Assembly: GCF_902459465.1 (NCBI RefSeq) | Contig: NC_047082.1 | Coordinates: forward strand, 8,287,407-8,351,406 | DNA length: 64,000 nucleotides | Origin: Asterias rubens | Lineage: Eukaryota > Echinodermata > Asteroidea > Forcipulatida > Asteriidae | Direction of reading: 5' to 3' | In this document: in pieces, positions 43,801-52,202 of the stretch | How positions within the stretch are numbered: position 1 is the stretch's first letter | Layout of the letters: each line of letters starts with the position of its first letter | The notes under the pieces: model-generated | What the model was told of the DNA's origin: nothing | Database searches by the model: none | The model's input: only the letters and a program-made list of their open reading frames with translations | Position numbers and translations under genes: made by a program

Positions 43801-45525
43801 TTGAAATTACAGTAAACTCTTTTAAGCTGTACGTTTTAAGTACAGCTTATAAAAGCACAGAATATCTGAGATTAGTTACAATGAGAGAAAAATAATGCGT
43901 TTTTTTTTCTAAGAAATGACTCTCACCTCTGAGACTGTTTGCTTTTTCTTTTGTACCTTCTCAAGTGAAAAAAAACATATCTTGTATAAATTATGTAAAA
44001 CGTAATTCAAACTTTTCAGATGTATGGATGCCATTGGTAAGAAGGATAAAAGAAATAGCCAATCAGAGGAACCGATCCTCCACAGTAAACGTTCTGATTG
44101 GTCCAGTGTATGATTGGAATGCTGACACATGGAGGGATTCGTATTTTGATGTCGCTTCAAGGTGAGGAACTTTTGCATGAATTAAATCCATTAAATTTAT
44201 TTCCCGATATCCAATTCGTTTTTTTTTTTATTTTTCAAATTTTCACTCAAATAGCCTTTAAAAAATGCTTGGCCTGGCTCATTTGACATGAATACAATTT
44301 GTACTAAGCACTGAAGGCCTATACTCTGTACTTTCCCAAGTTCTGTGCAGAAATCCACTGGCAAATCACTGGAATGGGATTTGAACCCACAACCTTTGCA
44401 TTGCTAGAACAGATGTCTTATTATAAGACCATCAAACTAGCCCAGTGGCTAGAGGCAGTTTGAATCGTATGTGTTAATCAGCGAGTATTGCAAAAAAAAA
44501 CAATACAACTTGTTTTTACCACTACACTGAGATGGAAGTGTCGTGGCCAAGCGGTTAAGAGCACCGAAATCAAACTCTGGTGTTTCTGATCAGCAGAGTG
44601 TGGGTTCGAATTCCCAGCCGTGACACTTGTGTCCTTAAGCAAGACACTTAACCATTGCTTCGTCCTTGGGACGTAAAGCCGTTGTTCCCATGTGATGTGT
44701 AATGCATGCAAAAGAACCCAGTGCACTTATCAAAAAGAGAAGGGGTTCGCCCGTGTTCCTGGTTGTGGCTGCTTTATGCGCCATAGCACCTTGTAAACCC
44801 TTATAAGGTGCTAAATAATTGGGTCTCAGAATTCATCACTGTAATAACCTATCTCTCTGAAAGTTTGTATATACTCAGCGCCTTTAGTATCTGTTTGGTA
44901 CATGTAGATACGTGTGCTACATATATAAGACTTTTATATTATTATAAGCACTGTATACTCAAGACTTTCCCCGATGCAAAAATAAGCAGTTATTAAATAC
45001 TACGACACAGATGGCTTGATTTACTCTCAATTTTTTTCTTTAACTCCTCTCACAGCGATGCGTGGGTTAAATCCACACCCGTTCCTACTCATTACTTTGT
45101 AGTCATCTCAAGATGTCTTCAAGACACCGGTCTCAGGTCGTGTGAACTCTCCTCTCTGGAAGTATTCTCCTTCATTCTGCCTCATACGAACTCAGCAAGA
45201 ATCTGTCAGGTAAGCGTCCATAGTAGATCATCATTGCAAAAAAATCAAGCTAGAATTAAGTAGGTTGACTTTAGTAAATTGAGCTTGAAATCTGCCCCCA
45301 CCCCCGAAAGCTTATTAAACATTTTTTCTGGGGCAATTTGAAAATTTTCTCATTTTCCAGACGATGGACGACTACCTCTCCACTCACCAAGCCACAGTGC
45401 AGGACGTTGAGCTGATCACCGGACTAGTCTTGTTCCCCAACTTAAGAGATGACTCAGAATCAGGAATTGAAATGCTCAAATTTAAGACCAGTCTACCGGA
45501 CAAGTCTCTTTGGATACAAGCTTGA
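28868..45525 (+). CDS. ENPP-family type II membrane pseudophosphodiesterase, complete
   Basis: Encodes 966 residues over 25 in-frame exons. Residues 1-162 are cytosolic, acidic and tyrosine/proline-rich (YYEDIDIE, DADDDDYENS). A membrane span (VILVLLLLAFSIAIGVGA) covers 163-180. No somatomedin-B repeats, unlike ENPP1-3; only a short linker with C-x3-C. The phosphodiesterase fold follows (PLVVIALNGF, YPSTAIPNLYSIVTGIHP, MQGVFIGYGKSF), then the nuclease-like domain (VPQYPAFKN, NVLIGPVYDW, PTHYFVVISRC, SFILPH). Active ENPPs hydrolyse nucleotide or lipid phosphodiesters with two zincs and a threonine nucleophile. Here every such position differs: N221, A257, G385, M389, T432, G433, D546. The calcium loop pattern D845-N847-D849-D853 is kept. 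Probably a catalytically inactive ectodomain with a binding or adhesive role; that role is inference. Confidence 0.92.
30128..30296. repeat. GGGCCC foldback MITE, diverged
   Basis: Starts CCAGGGCCCAACATCA and ends ATGAAATTGGGCCCTG; the interior (TGCTTACTCC...AGCGCAGAATTC) differs from the 58.4 kb element. Intron 2 of the ENPP-like gene. Confidence 0.6.
32540..32897 (+). repeat. repeat A, diverged copy
   Basis: Recognisable by AAAACTTACTTGGTTAAAAA, AGCCATCTGAAAGCACAC, GACCAATTGAGTCCAAATTT and GTGAGGAAACTTGACAATTGC. Intron 3 of the ENPP-like gene. Confidence 0.55.
33714..33994. repeat. nested palindromic elements
   Basis: Outer arms AGACTCTCCTGTTACTATCA...GAGGGTGCGCTCTCACCATAG pair with CTATGGTGAGATATTAATAA...CAGGAGAGTCT. 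Inner arms ATAGACCTTTTCGCAAATAC pair with GTATTTGCGATAAGGTCTAT (about 33.77-33.92 kb). Intron 3 of the ENPP-like gene. Confidence 0.7.
34030..34215 (+). repeat. tRNA-derived SINE
   Basis: Box A-like TGGCCTGGTTGGTAAAACG and box B GGTTCGAATCCC are spaced as in tRNA genes, followed by the tail AACTTTGGAAAGTACCGAG...AACACACATCAG. No acceptor stem pairing is evident, so not a functional tRNA. Intron 3 of the ENPP-like gene. Confidence 0.7.
35142..35482 (-). repeat. repeat A, near-full copy
   Basis: Reverse orientation: GTGGTCTGGACACCAA..., GAGACCTTAGCTGAGGTCTC hairpin, AGAGGGAGCTGTTTCTCA, ending CTACAGTGTCCAGTGCC. Intron 5 of the ENPP-like gene. Confidence 0.75.
36028..36215 (-). repeat. Penelope-type repeat fragment
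   Basis: Shares TTCTACCTTCTGCCAAGGTA, CAGTTCTTTTCAGAACTAAG, AAGTCTCCTGAATTCCAAAA and ATAATCTACCTGGTAAGCAG with copies at 56.46 and 59.86 kb. It abuts intron 6 sequence of the ENPP-like gene. Confidence 0.6.
36935..37272 (+). repeat. repeat A copy
   Basis: AAAGGCACTGGACACTATTGG to CTCCAGTGTCTTTGAA with CTCCCTCTGAAGTAACATAG inside. Intron 8 of the ENPP-like gene. Confidence 0.75.
41838..42060 (+). repeat. tRNA-derived SINE, second family
   Basis: Box B-like GGTTCAAATCCCACCAGGGG, then a distinctive body (GGGTTTTCCCTGGAATAATC, GGGTTTTTCTCCCGCATCC) and a 3' part ending CCCTAATTAGAG. Intron 19 of the ENPP-like gene. Confidence 0.65.
42408..42560 (-). repeat. repeat A fragment
   Basis: GGTGCTGGACACCTTTTGG, TCTTCTCACTTGGTGTATTT and AATTTGAACTCAATTGGTTG, then truncated. 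Intron 20 of the ENPP-like gene; a fragment of the 380-bp MITE of 6.0 kb follows at about 42.66-42.86 kb. Confidence 0.65.
44280..44455 (-). repeat. tRNA-derived SINE
   Basis: On the minus strand: GGGCTAGTTTGATGGTC (box A region), GGGTTCAAATCCCATTCC (box B), then GATTTGCC...CAGAACTTGGGAAAGTAC. Same family as 59.75 kb. Intron 23 of the ENPP-like gene. Confidence 0.65.
44530..44830 (+). repeat. tRNA(Leu/Ser)-like SINE
   Basis: GTCGTGGCCAAGCGGTTAAG (strong box A) and GTGTGGGTTCGAATTCCC (box B), then TCCTTAAGCAAGACACTTAA and a long body ending TTATAAGGTGCTAAATAATT. Intron 23 of the ENPP-like gene. Confidence 0.7.
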
Positions 45526-45579
45526 AGGTACGGGTAGCTCTTAAAAACAGGGTGTACTGTTGGCAATAGTCAAAGATCA

Positions 45580-45690
45580 GGGGTGGATTTCACAAAGAGT
45601 TAGGGCTAGTCTTATCTCGAGTTACTAGCCATAAGTTTTTAATATCTCGTAGGACTAGTCCTAGCCTAACTCTTTGTGAAATCGACCCCA
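45580..45690. repeat. short foldback MITE (GATTTCACAAAGAGTTAG)
   Basis: GGGGTGGATTTCACAAAGAG...GGCTAGTC pairs with GACTAGTCCTAGCC...TCTTTGTGAAATCGACCCC. 111 bp, just 3' of the ENPP-like stop codon and probably in its 3' UTR. Sister copy at 53.33-53.43 kb. Confidence 0.75.
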
Positions 45691-47139
45691 GAATCCTCAA
45701 TTGGTGTAGCCCAACACCCGCTTACAATGTGGTCAAGTTGTAATCATAGACGTTAAACCAATGTTTGTGAGAGAGATTGGCTGTGGCCAGCTTGGTGTTT
45801 ATATCCCCTTGAGGGAGTTTGCCGAGTTCCCTTGATGGGAACATCACTATAGTCTTCCAAGATAAAGAATCTGAATTCGAGTGTCCTCTTTTTTTTATAA
45901 GATTAAAAAATAGTGTAAATATCAATTAGTGCCAAACGTTGGACGCTGCACGTATTTTTATTATTTTGTTTTTTTTCTTGAGTGTTTTTAACCGAGTCTG
46001 TTGTTTACTTTCTTGTTACGCATCTGAAATGTTTCTTGTGAACAAAATAAGAAGAAATTTGTTTTCCTTTTCTGAATTTCTCTTGAAATGTTAAATGATC
46101 AAACAATAGTTTACCAACAATTATGAAATTGGTGGACTGGAATTTGTTCCAAAATTCTGTACCCTGCTTTTATCTTGAAGAGTGAAATTTTTTCTCCTAC
46201 TGTTCTTAGTCTGTAAATACTCGTCTTGATAGCTCTATTTTTTTCAATCGTGTGGGTTTTATTTTGGTAAATTAATCGCTGTATTCATCCATAATAAGGA
46301 ACAATCTGTATATATTTTGCAAGTGGCCTTTTTAATAATAATCATTCAATACCTTTTGTGTCATTCCTGAAATCCACTGTAACCAAAAAGATATTTTTCG
46401 GAATATTCAATTTTAAATTTGTACTTTATTTTTTGCAAAACGTGTTTTCAGTCAGAAGAGATGAAGTTTGATGGTTTCAGAACCATATCTTATATTTGTA
46501 TATTTTAGTAGAATATTTGAATATTTTAGACTAAACTATAAGTTATCACACAAGCGCGAGTGGAATACAGAAAAATAAAGCGCGTCTGCGTCCCATATCC
46601 AACGAGGCCGAAGGCCGAGTTGGATATGGGATGCAGACGCGCTATATTTTTTCGTATTTCACGAGCGCGCGTGTGATAGCGAATTTATCTTCAAGTCTCA
46701 CTTGCAACGTGCAAAATTTAAAACTTCAGAGCGTTAGTTCACGCACACAAAGTTTAGAATGTAATTTTGCACTGTCCGTATACGGAGCGTGACAAAATGA
46801 CATTTCACAATACGCACTGTGTAATAAAAACAGAGGAAGTAGGATATAAAACAGAGCTCGTAGCATAAATGTTTTTATCCCCCTAGTAGTTCGAGCTTCT
46901 GATTGGTGGACTAGCGCGTACTGGAAGATAAAATCGTTTGAGGTAGCACCAACCAAATATTCTGACTTTCAAATAACTAATGCACTACATGTAGTTATAA
47001 AAGCCATTTTGCCATAATGTCTTCCATTGTTCATAATATATTTGATCAATGGGCATTGGTGTAGTACCATTTTGTACTTTTGAATTAACAATGAAGTAAA
47101 ATGAATTCTGTTTTATATTACCAAAGACCTTGACTTTTG
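45691..47139. other. ENPP-like 3' UTR and intergenic
   Basis: AT-rich; no clear polyadenylation site chosen. A palindromic element lies at 46.54-46.69 kb. No further gene. Confidence 0.5.
46535..46690. repeat. palindromic element with long GC-rich hairpin
   Basis: 46580-46642 folds on itself: GCGCGTCTGCGTCCCATATCC...GAGGCC pairs with GGCCGAGTTGGATATGGGAT...GCAGACGCGC, near-perfect. Outer parts TATCACACAAGCGCGAGTGG and CACGAGCGCGCGTGTGATAG also pair. A fragment of the outer arm recurs near 43.66-43.69 kb. Confidence 0.75.
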
Positions 47140-50100
47140 TATTTGACTGTTTTGTCATTATTGGTTTTATCTGATTTGAGAAAAATTTCAAAAATTTCAA
47201 GGCTTGCTTACCCCTTGTCATTAAATTGCAACGCTAACCCCTTGCGATTTTATGTGATTTTACCAAAAGTTACCAATATTTCAACAAAATTGCAAGGCAT
47301 ACCCCTTGTGATTTTAGCCCATTGTAACAAAATTGCAAGGATTTTACCCTCTTGTTTTTTTTTTCTTTCTGATTTTAGCAAACTTTTCCGCTAAATTGCG
47401 ATTTTATCTGATTTTAGCAATATTTCTACAAAATTGCAAAAGAATGCACAAGGCTATATTGCATTTATCTTAGCAAAAGATTCAACTAAATTTACAAGGC
47501 TAGCCTTGTGCATTTATCAAATTTTGCTCTAAAATACACCTTGTAAATTTATCAAATTTCTCTCTTAAATTTACAAGGCTATAGCCTTGTGAATTTTTCA
47601 CATTTTGCTCTGAAATTCATAAGGCTATATAGCCTTGTGAATTTTTCACATTTTGCTCTAAAATTCATAAGGCCTTGTGAATTTTTCACATTTTGCTCTG
47701 AAATTCATATAGCCTTGTGAATTTTTCACATTTTGCTCAAAAATTCATGAATTTTTTCACATTTTGCTCTAAATTTCATAAGGCTATAGCCTTGTGAATT
47801 TTTCACATTTTTGCTCTAAAATTCATAAGGCTATAGCCTTGTGAATTTTTCACATTTTGCTCTAAAATTCATTGTGAATTTTTCACATTTTGCTCTAAAA
47901 TTCATAAGGCTTTTGCTCTAAAATTCATAAGGCTATAGCCTTGTGAATTTTTCACATTTTGCTCTAAAATTCATAAGGCTATTGCTCTAAAATTCATAAG
48001 GCTAGCTCTAAAATTCATAAGGCTATAGCCTTGTGAATTTTTCACATTTTGCTCTAAAATTCATAAGGCTATAGCCTTGTGAATTTTTCACATTTTGCTC
48101 TAAAATTCATTGTGAATTTTTCACATTTTGCTCTAAAATTCATAAGGCTTTTGCTCTAAAATTCATAAGGCTATAGCCTTGTGAATTTTTCACATTTTGC
48201 TCTAAAATTCATAAGGCTTTGTGAATTTTGAATTTTTCACATTTTGCTCTAAAATTCATAAGGCCTTGTGAATTGTGAATTTTTCACATTTTGCTCTAAA
48301 ATTCATAAGGCTATAGCCTTGTGAATTTTTCACATTTTGCTCTAAAATTCATAAGGCTATAGCCTTGTGAATGTTTCACATTTTGCTCTAAAATTCATGA
48401 ATTTTTCACATTTTGCTCTAAAATTCATGAATTTTTCACATTTTGCTCTACAATTCATGAATTTTTCACATTTTGCTCTAAAATTCATAAGGCTTTTGCT
48501 CTAAAATTCATAAGGCTATAGCCTTGTGAATTTTTCACATTTTGCTCTAAAATTCATAAGGCTATAGCCTTGTGAATTTTTCAAATTTTGCTCTAAAATT
48601 CATAAGGCTTTTGTTCACATTTTGCTCTAAAATTAATGAATTTTTCACATTTTGCTCTAAAATTCATAAGGCTATAGCCTTGTGAATTTTTCACATTTTG
48701 CTCTAAAATTCATAAGGCTATAAACCTTGTGAATTTTTCACATTTTGCTCTAAAATTCATAAGGCTATATATAGCCTTGTGAATTTTTCACATTTTGCTC
48801 TAAAATTCATAAGGCTATAGCCTTGTGAATTTTTCACATTTTGCTCTAAAATTCATGAATTTTTCGCATTTTGCTCTAAAATTCATGAATTTTTCACATT
48901 TTGCTCTAAAATTCATAAGGCTATAGCCTTGTGAATTTTTTCACATTTTGCTCTAAAATTCATAAGGCTATATATAGCCTTGTGAATTTTTCACATTTTG
49001 CTCTAAAATTCATGAATTTTTCACATTTTGCTCTAAAATTCATGAATTTTTCACATTTTGCTCTAAAATTCATAAGGCTTATAGCCTTGTGAATTTTTCA
49101 CATTTTGCTCTAAAATTCATAAGGCTATAGCCTTGTGAATTTTTTCACATTTTGCTCTAAAATTCATAAGGCTATAGCCTTGTGAATTTTTCACATTTTG
49201 CTCTAAAATTCATAAGGCCTTGTGAATTGTGAATTTTTCACATTTTGCTCTAAAATTCATAAGGCTATAGCCTTGTGAATTTTTCACATTTTGCTCTAAA
49301 ATTCATAAGGCTATAGCCTTGTGAATTTTTCACATTTTGCTCTGAAATTCATAAGGCTATAGCCTTGTGAATGTTTCACATTTTGCTCTAAAATTCATGA
49401 ATTTTTCACATTTTGCTCTAAAATTCATGAATTTTTCACATTTTGCTCTAAAATTCATAACGCTATAGCCTTGTGAATTTTTCACATTTTGCTCTACAAT
49501 TCATGAATTTTTCACATTTTGCTCTAAAATTCATAAGGCTATAGCCTTGAGAATTTTTCACATTTTGCTCTAAAATTCATAAGGCTATAGCCTTGTGAAT
49601 TTTTCACATTTTGCTCTAAAATTCATGAATTTTTCACATTTTGCTCTAAAATTCATAAGGCTATAGCCTTGTGAATTTTTCACATTTTGCTCTAAAATTC
49701 ATAAGGCTATAGCCTTGTGAATTTTTCACATTTTGCTCTAAAATTCATAAGGCTATAGCCTTGTGAATTTTTCAAATTTGCTCTAAAATACATAAGGCTT
49801 TTGCTCTAAAATTCATATAGCCTTGTGAATTATTCACATTTTGCTCTAAAATTCATATAGCCTTGTGAATTTTTCACATTTTGCTCTAAAATTCATAAGG
49901 CTATAGCCTTGTGAATTTTTCACATTTTGCTCTAAAATTCATAAGGCTATAGCCTTGTGAATTTTTCACATTTTGCTCTAAAATTCATAAGGCTATATAT
50001 AGCCTTGTGAATTTTAGGCTTTTGCTCTGCTCTAAAATTCATATAGCCTTGTGAATTTTTCACATTTTGCTCTAAAATTCATAAGGCTATATAGCCTTGT

Positions 50101-50640
50101 GAATTTTTCACATTTTGCTCTAAAATTCATAAGGCTATATATAGCCTTGTGAATTTTTCACATTTTGCACTAAAATTCATAAGGCTATAGTGAATTTTTC
50201 ACATTTTGCTCTAAAATTCATGAATTTTTCACATTTTGCTCTAAAATTCATAAGGCTATAGCCTTGTGAATTTTTCACATTTGGCTCTAAAATTCATAAG
50301 AATTTTTCAAATTTTGCTCTAAAATTCATAAGGCTATAATATAAGCCTTGTGAATTTTTCACATTTTGCTCTAAAATACACCTTGTGAATTTATCAAATT
50401 TCGCTCTAAAATTCATAAGGCTATAGCCTTGTGAATTTTTCACATTTTGCTCTAAAATACACCTTGTGAATTTATCAAATTTCACTCTAAAATACACAAG
50501 GCTATATATATAGCCTTGTGAATTTATCAAATTTCGCTCTAAAATACATCTTGTGAATTTTTCAAATTTTGCACTAAAATTCACAAGGCCTTGTGAATTT
50601 ATCATCAAATTTTGATCTAAAATTCACCAGGCTATATTTC
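47140..50640. repeat. AT-rich satellite, 46-bp and 30-bp units
   Basis: About 3.2 kb of tight tandem repeat with looser edges. The long unit (46 bp) is the short unit (30 bp: ATGAATTTTTCACATTTTGC then TCTAAAATTC) plus a 16-base insert AAGGCTATAGCCTTGT whose first 14 bases are a perfect palindrome. TGTGAATTTTTCACA is a second inverted repeat. The two lengths are interspersed. The left edge (47.14-47.55 kb) and right edge (50.35-50.64 kb) are diverged, the core uniform. Frames through it are not genes. Confidence 0.92.
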
Positions 50641-52202
50641 ATCCATGGCTTTACCAAAAACAATCTGTTTACAAACATTAGAACACTCCTTAGTTCAGTA
50701 CAATACTTCTACTTGTTTGTGGACAACAACTCCTTGATTGATTTAGTATGAAACAATGAACATAAACTTTTAAATTAAAACAAGACACAAATTTGTTAAA
50801 CCTCATTTTGCAAAAGAATAATATTACCACAATCTGAAAAAGTTTTACACAAAGTGCTGTTTCAAAACAGTTATATCTACAGGTTTTTCGTTTAGTGCAT
50901 TAATGGCAAGGAAATAACATTTATTTTAGATAGTTACAAAAATAGAAACTCAAATGACATAAATAGTTAATTATAAACATTTCAATTAATTTTTTTGTTT
51001 TTAGACACACTAAATATACAAACAAAACTATTTTGATGATAAACAATGACTATGATTTTTTCGGAACAAAAATATCACACAATGCTACAATCTTTACAAT
51101 TCATACAAAAATGTATTTTCCTTGCACTTGTTACATGTGTTTACTCAACACCATGTACAGTTGTTTACATTTGCCCACTGTTTACAGTTGTTTACATTTG
51201 CCCACTGTTCTACCTTGTATTTTAGACAATTTTTGATGACCTCAAAGGCACTTGATACCTTTGATAATTGTCAAAGACCATATTCTCACCTGGTGTACAT
51301 TCTTTTGTAACCCAACATATGCATAAAATAACAGACCTGTGATAATTTGAGCTCAATTGGTCATTGAAGTTGCGAGATTAGAACGACAGAAAAAACACCC
51401 TTGTCACACGAAGTTGTGTGCTTTCAGATGCTAGCCCTAGCTGTAGTCACCAATTCTGACGCGGCCTCACTCTCAAAGAAACAGACAGTGGGTATCAGAA
51501 CAAGATAAAGTAAACTTTTAAGGCACTGGCGTCTTCATGTTTTCAAATTACTAAAGTTAAATACAGTCTCATTCGGTAATTCTGAAGTGACATAAATATA
51601 CATTAGAAACAGAACAGTCAACATAAATACATGCTATTTGTGTGTATAAACATTGTACACATTTTTACATAACAAAACGCCAGAAACTTGTTGCAATATA
51701 TTTTACATAACATCACGCCATAAACTTGTTCCAAAATAAAAATTGTCAAAAGTGTTTTTAAAATGACTTGGTTGCTTGTTTGATGAAAAACTTTGTTCAG
51801 AGTAGAAATTCAGCGAAAGAATTTTTTTATTATTTTTTGTTTCGATACAAATTTGAACATTCCGTATTCGGATAAAGCACTTTGTTGGGAAATCTCTTTT
51901 CCTAAAATAATTGGTCCCTTAAAATGTTGCTCAATTTGACATTAGTGTCCGGCTTTAAAGCACAAACTTGGAATGTTGTAAAATTTGGAAGCAATTACAA
52001 AAATATCTCAATACGGAACTTGCATCAATTGGGAAAGTTTTTCCGCAATTTAAAATCTTGGGTGACAAAAGATAGTTGTTATACTTTTCTGGTAACTCAA
52101 CAAAAGTATACAATGTCTTAAATAACTTACTTTTTTGATCATGTAGCGGCTATGTTCTGTTTATAAACAATAAAACTCAAAGATTTCATCTCATTGGCTG
52201 AT
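50641..52202. other. intergenic / RGS22 3' flank
   Basis: AT-rich. Holds a 20-bp phrase repeated in tandem near 51.15-51.21 kb (TTGTTTACATTTGCCCACTG), a repeat A fragment (51.24-51.44 kb) and a possible minus-strand AATAAA at 51826-51831. No gene seen. Confidence 0.5.
51243..51440 (-). repeat. repeat A fragment
   Basis: AAAGGCACTTGATACCTTTG, ATTCTCACCTGGTGTACA, CATATGCATAAAATAACAG, CACACGAAGTTGTGTGCTTTC; then lost. Confidence 0.7.

Larger units (their letters stand above)
28868..45525 (+). other. exon map of the ENPP-like gene
   Basis: 28868-29080, 29889-30089, 31079-31150, 34423-34489, 35032-35104, 35678-35772, 36388-36464, 36716-36850, 37363-37481, 37674-37739, 37961-38033, 38533-38685, 39261-39339, 39731-39777, 40169-40290, 40624-40699, 40997-41084, 41357-41565, 41698-41761, 42186-42370, 42968-43112, 43549-43629, 44020-44161, 45056-45209, 45361-45525. 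The total is 2901 nt (966 codons plus TGA). Each junction is GT/AG and phases agree throughout. Introns over 300 bp hold repeats listed separately or plain AT-rich sequence. Confidence 0.9.

Noticed and set aside
50294-50608. 104-codon minus-strand repetitive frame (MNFRAKFDKFTRC)
   Set aside because: Produced by the edge of the AT-rich satellite; periodic with the units.
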